The notes under the pieces were generated by a model, which did no database searches, had not been told where the DNA came from, and saw only the letters and a program-made list of their open reading frames with translations. This document shows positions 1-5,129 of a stretch of DNA of 8,145 nt, piece by piece (position 1 is the first letter of the stretch; each line of letters opens with the position of its first letter). Source of the stretch: an uncultured Rhodospirillales bacterium (lineage in GTDB: Bacteria > Pseudomonadota > Alphaproteobacteria > RF32 > CAG-239); NCBI GenBank assembly GCA_902795665.1, contig CADBMA010000079.1, forward strand, positions 1 through 8,145, read 5' to 3'. A program made the position numbers and the translations under genes.

Positions 1-27
1 GATGACGACGACGATGATGATGATTAA
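1..27 (+). CDS. 3' end of an unidentified gene with a poly-aspartate tail (partial)
   Basis: Frame 1 reads eight consecutive Asp codons (a GAC/GAT run) and then a TAA stop at 25-27. A strong hairpin terminator follows five bases later, which is where a terminator should sit if this is a real gene end. Only eight residues are visible, so the protein cannot be identified. Very acidic C-termini occur in many unrelated proteins. The trinucleotide run is also a simple repeat, so tail length could vary between strains. The alternative, that this is non-coding, cannot be excluded. Confidence 0.5.
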   Translation, partial: DDDDDDDD

Positions 28-31
28 AAAG

Positions 32-59
32 AAAGGCCGTTATGCAAACGGCCTTTTTT
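32..59. terminator. Bidirectional intrinsic terminator
   Basis: A 9-bp perfect stem, AAAGGCCGT (32-40) with ACGGCCTTT (48-56), encloses a 7-nt loop and is followed by a T run to 59. On the other strand the A-rich stretch 28-34 gives a T run as well. It sits between the gene end on the plus strand (stop at 25-27) and the rubrerythrin stop on the minus strand (75-77), so it most likely ends both converging transcripts. Confidence 0.9.
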
Positions 60-74
60 CTTATAAAAATATCA

Positions 75-614
75 CTAAAACTGCTCTTGCAATTCAAAGA
101 AATATGCTTGAGGGTGATCACAAACCGGACATTTTTCCGGAGCTTTCGGACTTTCTACACGATGACCGCAGTTAGCGCATTCCCAAATCACTTTGGTTGG
201 ACGTGAAAAGATATTGCCTTCACACAAAGAGTTAAGCAATGCAGTATATCTCTCTTCATGACCTTTTTCAATTTTTCCGACCATTCTGAAAAGATTGGCA
301 ATTTTAGTAAAACCTTCTTCATCAGCTTCTTTGGCCATACGATCATACATATCAGTCCACTCATAGTTTTCACCTGAGGCTGCATCTTTCAAATTTTCAA
401 TTGTCGAGGGAACTTCGCCGTTATGTAGCAATTTGAACCAAATTTTGGCATGTTCCTTTTCATTGTTGGCAGTTTCTTCAAATTTGGCTGCAATAATGTT
501 ATATCCTTCTTTTTTTGCCTTTGAAGCATAATAAGTATATTTATTGCGTGCTTGCGATTCTCCGGCAAAAGCATCTTTTAAGTTCTGCTCGGTCTTAGAT
601 CCCTTTAGTTCCAT
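75..614 (-). CDS. rbr: Rubrerythrin
   Basis: The product is a cytoplasmic non-haem diiron peroxidase that reduces hydrogen peroxide using electrons delivered through its rubredoxin domain, a typical oxidative-stress defence of anaerobes. At 179 residues it is close to the usual size. The N-terminal ferritin-like four-helix bundle (about 8-130) shows the expected iron ligands: Glu19, Glu52 with His55 (ExxH), Glu82/Glu85 in GENYEW, and Glu116 with His119 (second ExxH). The C-terminal rubredoxin domain (about 140-179) carries Cys146-x-x-Cys149-Gly-His and Cys162-Pro-x-Cys165. All metal ligands are intact. The ATG at 614 is preceded by TAAGGAG with an 8-nt spacer, which fixes the start. The gene is monocistronic, diverges from the membrane-protein gene at 793 and ends at a shared terminator. 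Confidence 0.97.
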   Translation of the reverse strand: MELKGSKTEQNLKDAFAGESQARNKYTYYASKAKKEGYNIIAAKFEETANNEKEHAKIWFKLLHNGEVPSTIENLKDAASGENYEWTDMYDRMAKEADEEGFTKIANLFRMVGKIEKGHEERYTALLNSLCEGNIFSRPTKVIWECANCGHRVESPKAPEKCPVCDHPQAYFFELQEQF

Positions 615-636
615 AGTACAAACTCCTTAGTACAAA
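614..636 (-). repeat. Short direct repeat flanking the rubrerythrin ribosome binding site
   Basis: TAGTACAAA occurs at 614-622 and again at 628-636, 14 bp apart, with the Shine-Dalgarno sequence (plus-strand CTCCTTA, 623-629) lying between the copies. It could be a local duplication or a binding site acting on translation or transcription. The copies are short and could be chance in AT-rich DNA. Confidence 0.3.
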
Positions 637-657
637 TTTTTGTTAAAACTAGCAGTT

Positions 658-686
658 AGTTAAACGGCATTTTTCACTTAAGTCAA
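658..686 (-). promoter_or_regulatory. Candidate rubrerythrin promoter
   Basis: On the minus strand TTGACT (plus 681-686) matches the sigma-70 -35 box at five of six positions. With a 17-nt spacer the -10 would be TTAACT (plus 658-663), which is a weak match. The placement, about 45 bp upstream of the start codon, is sensible. The -35 is convincing and the -10 is not, so an activator-dependent promoter or a slightly different spacing is possible. Confidence 0.4.
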
Positions 687-730
687 GTTTAAAATTCACC
701 AATAAACTATGCATATAAGCGAAAAAACAA

Positions 731-759
731 TTGAAACTTGAACATTAATCAGCTATATA
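731..759 (+). promoter_or_regulatory. Candidate promoter for the CxxC membrane protein operon
   Basis: TTGAAA (731-736, five of six to consensus) is followed by a 17-nt spacer and TATATA (754-759). The predicted start of transcription lies about 25 bp upstream of the start codon at 793. It points away from the rubrerythrin promoter, so the two transcription units are divergent across about 180 bp with no overlap of the core boxes. Confidence 0.5.
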
Positions 760-792
760 CACAGGTATATTAACTTACTTAAGGAATATGAT

Positions 793-1338
793 ATGCAGTT
801 ATTTTTAGCTTTAGCCTTGTTAACAATAATAGCCGCTCCCGCAATGGCCAACCCTGCCTGCGCAGTCTGCACAGTTGCTGTTGCTGCCTCTTTAGAAATT
901 GCACATTACCTTGGTGTAGACGATAGTGTTGTCGGTGTTTGGGCCGGCGCATTTTTAACAATACTTGGCTATTGGTTAATTGCTTGGTTTGACAAGAAAA
1001 AATGGCGCTTTTGGGGACGTGATTTTATACTGATTGCAGCAAGTATATCCATGATTGGCTTCATGTATATTAACGGCTTGGGTTATACCGCTTTGCCCTA
1101 TAATCCGGAACCGATATTAATTTTCTTCCTTGATCCGTTTTTATTCAGCGTTTTGGCCGGAGCTCTGGTACTGATTTACGCCAATCGTTTTTATCAATGG
1201 ATGAAGGCCCAAAATGGCGGACACGCCCATTTTCCTTTTGAAAAAGTTGCCGTTCCGGTATTATCTTTGGCGTTGTTGAGTTTGTGGTTTTACTACCACC
1301 CACTATGCCAACAAGCTGCCGAATTATATAATTTTTAG
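793..1338 (+). CDS. Uncharacterised polytopic membrane protein with periplasmic CxxC motif
   Basis: The function is unknown. The 181-residue protein begins with a cleavable-looking signal peptide (about 1-19, ending Ala-Met-Ala), followed at once by Asn-Pro-Ala-Cys23-Ala-Val-Cys26, a CxxC that would sit at the outer face of the inner membrane. Four further hydrophobic segments follow (about 46-66, 77-97, 107-131, 152-168), with basic loops (Lys68-70, Arg72; Arg132) consistent with the positive-inside rule. Another Cys lies at 172 and a His-rich loop at 144-146. The ATG at 793 has AAGGA seven bases upstream. From memory, proteins with this Pro-x-Cys-x-x-Cys-Thr-Val start and a Gly-Val/Ile-Asp-Asp motif are found as hypothetical membrane proteins in candidate-phyla bacteria, next to homologues of the following gene. 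A thiol redox or metal-related role is possible but only inferred. Confidence 0.85.
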   Translation: MQLFLALALLTIIAAPAMANPACAVCTVAVAASLEIAHYLGVDDSVVGVWAGAFLTILGYWLIAWFDKKKWRFWGRDFILIAASISMIGFMYINGLGYTALPYNPEPILIFFLDPFLFSVLAGALVLIYANRFYQWMKAQNGGHAHFPFEKVAVPVLSLALLSLWFYYHPLCQQAAELYNF

Positions 1339-1341
1339 GAG
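1336..1341 (+). promoter_or_regulatory. Ribosome binding site overlapping the upstream stop codon
   Basis: The TAG stop of the membrane protein (1336-1338) is the first half of TAGGAG, which lies six bases before the ATG at 1348. A ribosome terminating on the first gene therefore covers the binding site of the second. This is the arrangement expected for translational coupling and a fixed ratio of the two products. Confidence 0.8.
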
Positions 1342-1347
1342 TTTAAT

Positions 1348-1941
1348 ATGAGCAAAGAACAAGATATAAAAGCCTTTGTAGAAAAAATTGATGCTACCAA
1401 AAAAGTAAATCCCAAAGATTTATCCTCAGATCAAGATTTGACCATAGCAATAATGAATTTGATTTCAATTGAAGAACACTTAATGTTTTCAGGCGCCAAA
1501 ACCGGCAAAACATCATTTTATGATTTGATTGAACAAATTCGTGAAACCCGCAAAAATCTGATGCAAAAAGTAATTCCTGAATATGAAGGCGAAGTTTGGT
1601 GCATTTCCAAGCACTTGTTATCTGCATCAATGCGCTTGATGGAGGTGGGAACCAAGCAGCAAAGCCTCGGACACAAAGATGAAGCATACAAACTGTTTAA
1701 CCAATCTTATGAGCTTTATTGCCTGTTTTGGGGGCTTAATATGAAATTGCTCGATATTGAAGACGTGAAATGGATTGAAGATAGTTTTGATGATGTTAAG
1801 AAGTTAAGCGAAAATTTGGCAGCAAAAGAAACCTCAACAATGCAGCCAGTAGAAACTGCCACCAAACCAGATGAGCAATCCGGAGCCTTTAGCAAGATTA
1901 AAAACTTTGTCCGCAAGGCTGTAGATTGCTGCATTGAATAG
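1348..1941 (+). CDS. Uncharacterised soluble helical protein, partner of the CxxC membrane protein
   Basis: The function is unknown. The protein has 197 residues, no signal peptide and no membrane segment, so it is predicted to be cytoplasmic. Residues about 30-155 look like a compact all-helical domain with segments that appear conserved in relatives I remember from candidate-phyla genomes: IEEHLMFSGAKTGK (41-54), YEGEVWCISKHLLSASMRLM (79-98) and the YELYCLFWGLN stretch (121-131). A Thr/Glu/Pro-rich linker (about 158-178) leads to a short amphipathic basic helix (180-193) ending Asp-Cys-Cys-Ile-Glu, so two adjacent cysteines lie at the extreme C-terminus. The tail could dock on the membrane or on the neighbour's thiols. 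It is translationally coupled to the gene before it and followed by a terminator, so the two form a two-gene operon. It is not an obvious ferritin or nucleotide-binding protein. Confidence 0.82.
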   Translation: MSKEQDIKAFVEKIDATKKVNPKDLSSDQDLTIAIMNLISIEEHLMFSGAKTGKTSFYDLIEQIRETRKNLMQKVIPEYEGEVWCISKHLLSASMRLMEVGTKQQSLGHKDEAYKLFNQSYELYCLFWGLNMKLLDIEDVKWIEDSFDDVKKLSENLAAKETSTMQPVETATKPDEQSGAFSKIKNFVRKAVDCCIE

Positions 1942-1965
1942 TAACTCGCTCTCAAAAAGCGCAAT

Positions 1966-1998
1966 AAAAAAGCTTCTCTTTGAAAGAGAAGCTTTTTT
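1966..1998. terminator. Bidirectional intrinsic terminator
   Basis: AAAAAAGCTTCTC (1966-1978) pairs perfectly with GAGAAGCTTTTTT (1986-1998), and the TTTGAAA between them can add two pairs around a TGA loop. The A and T runs at the two sides make it work on both strands. It lies 24 bp after the stop of the helical-protein gene (plus) and directly against the stop of the small membrane protein (minus, stop 2000-2002). Confidence 0.92.
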
Positions 1999-1999
1999 C

Positions 2000-2182
2000 T
2001 TAGCTGACTACAACAATCAGCAACAACATAGCTGTAATTATGGCAGCCCCTGTTATAAGCCAATAATTTGGCTTTACTTTTCTTCGAGGAGTTTTTTCTC
2101 CCTCGAAAACTTCTTTTACGTACAACCAAGCAGCACGCAAATTTATTTTTGTTTTCATATTTTTATGTTTTTTTTGCTTCAC
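2000..2182 (-). CDS. Small single-pass membrane protein of unknown function
   Basis: The open frame gives 60 residues from a GTG at 2182 or 52 from an ATG at 2158. The product has a very basic N-terminal half with an amphipathic stretch (LRAAWLYVKEVFEGE), a basic linker (TPRRKVKP) and one C-terminal hydrophobic segment of about 20 residues (YWLITGAAIITAMLLLIVVV) with almost nothing after it, which is a tail-anchor layout with the N-terminus in the cytoplasm. Three things favour a real gene: a membrane topology that obeys the positive-inside rule, a dedicated strong promoter upstream, and a terminator exactly at the stop. The start is uncertain. The GTG has GGAG only four bases upstream, while the ATG has no Shine-Dalgarno but lies just outside the structured leader. 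I recognise no family. Confidence 0.6.
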   Translation of the reverse strand: MKQKKHKNMKTKINLRAAWLYVKEVFEGEKTPRRKVKPNYWLITGAAIITAMLLLIVVVS

Positions 2183-2364
2183 CTATCTCCAGGCTAGGCG
2201 TAAATAATGGTGTTTTTTAAAGTTCCGGGAGATATGATGACTTACGTCACTCGGACAACTCGTTATTCACGGAACATTCATACTGCCTATATTCTGCCAC
2301 AGCGTAGAGAAAACTCGAAGCTATAACCAAATTTTTAACAATAATAAACATCCTATAAATAAAC
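2176..2364 (-). ncRNA. Structured leader or 6S-like RNA upstream of the small membrane protein
   Basis: This patch is less AT-rich than its flanks and no long convincing frame spans it. Read on the minus strand, plus coordinates 2176-2321 form nested helices: GCUUC/GAAGC (2317-2321 with 2176-2180), UCUC/GAGA (2307-2310 with 2186-2189), GGC/GCC (2296-2298 with 2192-2194), UAGGC/GCCUA (2285-2289 with 2195-2199), GUUCCG/CGGAAC (2270-2275 with 2222-2227), and UGAC-GUAA-GUCA (2238-2249). The apical GUAA is a GNRA tetraloop only on this strand, which supports the orientation. A large asymmetric internal loop (9 and 22 nt) lies mid-rod. The basal helices cover the GGAG and GTG of the small protein, so it may be a translational switch. 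The closing stem, central bubble and apical stem also recall 6S RNA. Pairing was found by eye and the 5' end is inferred from the promoter. Confidence 0.5.
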
Positions 2365-2367
2365 ATC
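2343..2367 (-). repeat. Direct repeat at the transcription start, possible operator
   Basis: GATGTTTATT (minus strand) occurs at plus 2358-2367 and again at 2343-2352, 15 bp apart. The first copy covers the predicted transcription start of the perfect-consensus promoter, and the second lies just downstream. A repressor bound here would block initiation. The repeat is 10 of 10 identical but AT-rich, so chance is possible. Confidence 0.4.
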
Positions 2368-2370
2368 TTC

Positions 2371-2398
2371 ATTATATTTTATTATACATTTTTGTCAA
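2371..2398 (-). promoter_or_regulatory. Perfect sigma-70 consensus promoter
   Basis: On the minus strand TTGACA (plus 2393-2398) and TATAAT (plus 2371-2376) both match consensus exactly, separated by 16 bp. The predicted start is near 2364. It lies just downstream of the lon terminator and points at the structured RNA and the small membrane protein, so these form their own transcription unit. It is the best promoter in the window by a wide margin. Confidence 0.8.
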
Positions 2399-2436
2399 AT
2401 ATTTTTTATAAACTTTAATTTTTGTGCACAAATACT

Positions 2437-2475
2437 AACAAAATCGTCCACGTCAAATAATAAAGGCGTGGACGA
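2437..2475 (-). terminator. lon intrinsic terminator
   Basis: TCGTCCACG (2444-2452) pairs perfectly over 9 bp with CGTGGACGA (2467-2475). On the minus strand the stem is followed by TTTTGTT (plus 2437-2443). It begins 26 bp after the lon stop codon. The 14-nt loop is larger than usual, which may let some transcripts read through toward the small membrane protein. Confidence 0.8.
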
Positions 2476-2500
2476 ATATTTAGTAAATTTATTTTTTGCA

Positions 2501-4828
2501 CTATTTTTTCAGTTTGTGCTCATGATGCAGTGCAATATCCAAAACAGCTTCAACTTCTGCCACCGGAATAATCTGCAGTCCTTTCTTGACATTATCAGGT
2601 ATCTCCACCAAATCTTTTTCATTCTCTTTGGGGATAATGACCGTTTTTATACCTCCGCGCAAGGCTGAAAGCAGTTTTTCTTTCAGACCTCCAATCGGCA
2701 ACACTCTACCCTGTAGCGTAATTTCTCCTGTCATTGCTACATCTTTGCGCACCGGTGTTTTGGTAAAGACAGACACCAAGGTTGTGTACATTGCAATACC
2801 TGCCGACGGACCATCTTTTGGAGTCGCTCCTTCCGGAACATGGACATGCACATCAGTTTTCTCAAATATTTCCGGATCAATGTTCAATTTATCAGCATGA
2901 GAACGAACAACAGAATACGCGGTTTCTATCGATTCCTTCATAACATCGCCAAGCTTTCCGGTTTGGGTAATTTTACCTTTTCCGGGCATATCAACTGCCT
3001 CAATAAACAGTATATCACCCCCGACTTCTGTCCACGCCAACCCTGTAGTTACACCTATATGATCCTCATGCTCGGCTTCTCCAAAGCTGAATTTACGCAC
3101 TCCCAAATATTCAGAAAGATTTTTAGCGCTAACTTTAATCGGTTTGCTGCGTTTTTTATGAAGCAGTAGCAACTTTACCGCTTTGCGGGCAATATTTGAC
3201 AGCTCACGTTCCAAATTGCGCACGCCGGCCTCGCGGGTATAATAACGCACAATATCACGTATTGCGTTATCATCAACGAACAATTCTTCAGGTTTTACGG
3301 CATTTTCCTTAAATATCTTAGGCAACAAGTGACGTTTGGCAATTTGTATTTTTTCATCTTCGGTATAGCCGGAGAGCCGAATAATTTCCATACGATCCAA
3401 TAACGGACGAGGCATATCCAAACTGTTGGCGGTTGTTACAAACATTACATCAGACAGATCATAATCAACTTCCAAATAGTGATCCTGAAAAGCATTATTT
3501 TGCTCCGGATCCAGCACCTCCAACAGAGCTGAACTCGGATCACCACGCCAATCGCTGCCTAATTTGTCAATTTCATCTAACAAAAACAATGGATTGGATG
3601 TGCCGGCTTTTTTCATACCCTTAATAATCTTGCCGGGCATTGAGCCGATATAGGTGCGGCGATGCCCACGAATTTCGGCCTCATCTTTCATTCCGCCCAA
3701 CGACGCTCGCACAAAATTACGTCCGGTAGCACGAGCTATAGACTGTCCCAGCGATGTTTTTCCCACTCCGGGAGGGCCAAATAGGCACAAAATCGGACCT
3801 TTAACTTTATTAGCGCGCGACTGCACGGCCAAATACTCCAAGATTCGCTCCTTAACTTTTTCAAGACCATAATGATCTTCTTCTAAAATATCCATCGCCT
3901 TCTTAATATCTTTATTGACTTTTGATGTTTTTTTCCATGGAATATCAAGCAACCAGTCCAAATAATTGCGCACCACTGTAGCCTCTGCCGACATAACACT
4001 CATACTCTTGAGTTTTTTTATCTCAGACATTGCCTTATCTTTTGCTTCTTTAGAAAGCTTGGTTTTATTGATTTTCTTAATATACTCATCTATTTCGTTT
4101 TCTTCTGCACCATCACTGAGTTCTTTCTGAATGGCTCGCATCTGCTCGTTCAAATAATATTCTTTCTGGCTTTTTTCCATTTGTTTCTTGACGCGCGACT
4201 TAATTTTATTCTCGACTTCAAGCAAAGTAATTTCCGAGTCCATTAATTCCAAAAGCTTATGAAATCTTTCCTTTAATGTGATACACTCCAAAAGAGCCTG
4301 TTTATCTTCTATTTTAAGCGAAAGATGTGATGACATTGTATCGGCAAGCTTGTTAAGATCCTCAATCTGACTAACCGACACCAGCACCTCCGGCGGTGTC
4401 TTTTTAGAAAGTTTTACATATTCTTCAAATTGCGACAACACCGCACGAGACAACGCCTCTTCCTCAATATCATGAATTTCAGTTTCCGGCAAACGAGTAA
4501 TTTCAACTTTCATAAAACCGTCATTTGGGATAAATGTATCCAAAGAAACACGTTCAATTCCCTCGACCAAAACCTTTATGGTTCCGTCAGGAAGCTTCAC
4601 CAATTGAACCACCGTCCCCAATGTCCCGATACTAAAAATATCCTTAGTTTCGGGATTTTCGACAGCAGCATCTTTTTGGGTTGCCAGCACAATATTTTGA
4701 TCATCATCTATCGCCGCCTGCAATGCACGTATCGATTTTTCGCGCCCAATAAACAGCGGCACTATCATTTTGGGGTAAACCACGATGTCACGCAGCGGCA
4801 ACAGCGGAAAAGCTTCTTTATTATCCAT
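2501..4828 (-). CDS. lon: ATP-dependent protease Lon (LonA)
   Basis: The product is a cytoplasmic hexameric AAA+ serine protease that degrades misfolded proteins and specific regulators. At 775 residues it is a normal full-length LonA. The N-terminal substrate-binding domain (about 6-200, starting PLLPLRDIVVYPKMIVPLF) is followed by a coiled-coil-rich helical region (about 205-300). The AAA+ module shows Walker A GPPGVGKTS (351-359, Lys357), Walker B LLDEID (416-421), sensor-1 Asn468, the arginine-finger candidate Arg479 and sensor-2 Arg537. The C-terminal protease domain (about 580-775) has the catalytic dyad Ser675 in KDGPSAG and Lys718 in GGLKEK, 43 residues apart as in E. coli Lon. The ATG at 4828 has AAGGA nine bases upstream. 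It is monocistronic, with its own terminator. The usual clpX neighbour is not within the window. No damage is seen. Confidence 0.98.
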   Translation of the reverse strand: MDNKEAFPLLPLRDIVVYPKMIVPLFIGREKSIRALQAAIDDDQNIVLATQKDAAVENPETKDIFSIGTLGTVVQLVKLPDGTIKVLVEGIERVSLDTFIPNDGFMKVEITRLPETEIHDIEEEALSRAVLSQFEEYVKLSKKTPPEVLVSVSQIEDLNKLADTMSSHLSLKIEDKQALLECITLKERFHKLLELMDSEITLLEVENKIKSRVKKQMEKSQKEYYLNEQMRAIQKELSDGAEENEIDEYIKKINKTKLSKEAKDKAMSEIKKLKSMSVMSAEATVVRNYLDWLLDIPWKKTSKVNKDIKKAMDILEEDHYGLEKVKERILEYLAVQSRANKVKGPILCLFGPPGVGKTSLGQSIARATGRNFVRASLGGMKDEAEIRGHRRTYIGSMPGKIIKGMKKAGTSNPLFLLDEIDKLGSDWRGDPSSALLEVLDPEQNNAFQDHYLEVDYDLSDVMFVTTANSLDMPRPLLDRMEIIRLSGYTEDEKIQIAKRHLLPKIFKENAVKPEELFVDDNAIRDIVRYYTREAGVRNLERELSNIARKAVKLLLLHKKRSKPIKVSAKNLSEYLGVRKFSFGEAEHEDHIGVTTGLAWTEVGGDILFIEAVDMPGKGKITQTGKLGDVMKESIETAYSVVRSHADKLNIDPEIFEKTDVHVHVPEGATPKDGPSAGIAMYTTLVSVFTKTPVRKDVAMTGEITLQGRVLPIGGLKEKLLSALRGGIKTVIIPKENEKDLVEIPDNVKKGLQIIPVAEVEAVLDIALHHEHKLKK

Positions 4829-4861
4829 ATATCACAATCCTTTACATAAAATTATATTCTA

Positions 4862-4890
4862 TATATAGGTAATATTTTCACCGCCTGCAA
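4862..4890 (-). promoter_or_regulatory. Candidate lon promoter
   Basis: On the minus strand TTGCAG (plus 4885-4890), a 17-bp spacer and TATATA (plus 4862-4867) form a fair sigma-70 promoter about 35 bp upstream of the start codon. I see no clear sigma-32 type heat-shock promoter in the 200-bp divergent region, so heat induction is not supported by the sequence I can read. Confidence 0.4.
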
Positions 4891-5033
4891 CCGCAACTTA
4901 CGAATTATCATCTAAATTTTACGCGTTGTGGCCAATTTTACATTAACTATTATGTACTCAACAAGCTTTAGTGGTGATATTTTTTATTTACAACTCAATA
5001 CGTTAGGCGAAATTGTAAAATAATATTTAGTGC

Positions 5034-5062
5034 TTGCATCAGGGTAAAAATTATTATAGCAT
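5034..5062 (+). promoter_or_regulatory. Weak candidate promoter for the glycan operon
   Basis: TTGCAT (5034-5039) is followed either by TATAGC (5055-5060, 15-bp spacer) or by TAGCAT (5057-5062, 17-bp spacer). Neither is a strong match. The position fits an operon whose first start codon is at 5127 and leaves a leader of about 60 nt holding the hairpin at 5081-5102. I see no JUMPstart/ops element, which marks many long surface-polysaccharide operons. Confidence 0.25.
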
Positions 5063-5080
5063 GGGGCAAAATTCGATAAA

Positions 5081-5102
5081 CGGCAATATCATGCGATTGC
5101 CG
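5081..5102 (+). promoter_or_regulatory. Hairpin in the leader of the glycan operon
   Basis: CGGCAAT (5081-5087) and ATTGCCG (5096-5102) form a perfect 7-bp stem around an 8-nt loop, ending 13 bases before the Shine-Dalgarno sequence at 5116. There is no T run, so it is not a terminator. It could be an operator palindrome or an mRNA stability or translation element. Confidence 0.45.
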
Positions 5103-5115
5103 AAGTGTTTTGTGT

Positions 5116-5129
5116 GGAGATATGATTTG
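5116..5129 (+). promoter_or_regulatory. Ribosome binding site that selects a TTG start
   Basis: GGAG (5116-5119) lies seven bases before an in-frame TTG (5127-5129). The frame is open upstream with ATG codons at 5034, 5061 and 5091, but those would add up to 31 residues unlike the family, whose members begin right at the (Ile)-x-Val-Thr-Lys-x-Phe-Leu-Pro-Pro motif. Starting at TTG places that motif at residues 3-12. Confidence 0.75.

Noticed and set aside
1492..1512. GAKTGKTS at residues 49-56 of the helical protein looks like a Walker A loop.
   Set aside because: Only three residues separate the two glycines instead of four, the surroundings are helical rather than strand-loop-helix, and there is no Walker B.
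1468..1614. Glu/His-rich helices in the helical protein, near rubrerythrin, suggested another diiron protein.
   Set aside because: The Glu and His residues do not form paired ExxH motifs at ferritin-like spacing.
1716..2129. A 137-codon minus-strand frame across the end of the helical-protein gene and the terminator.
   Set aside because: It runs through the terminator hairpin and opposes two better-supported genes; the product is a low-complexity Lys/Ser/Leu-rich sequence.
2176..2330. Possible tmRNA or two-piece tmRNA, RNase P RNA or SRP RNA.
   Set aside because: No CCA-ended acceptor stem, T-loop or tag reading frame; no RNase P core such as GAGGAAAGUCC; no SRP GGAAGGAAGCAG core. A 6S-like RNA remains open.
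2437..2475. Inverted repeat downstream of lon as a possible insertion-sequence end or attachment site.
   Set aside because: It has a T run in the lon direction at the right distance from the stop codon, and no transposase, integrase or target duplication is present.
2840..3169. A 109-codon open frame on the plus strand inside lon.
   Set aside because: Antisense to the protease domain of Lon; composition is that expected from the opposite strand of a real gene.
4430..4849. A 139-codon open frame antisense to the start of lon.
   Set aside because: It is entirely opposite a well-conserved lon region, its product has no recognisable domain, and it has no convincing ribosome binding site. It is a shadow of lon.
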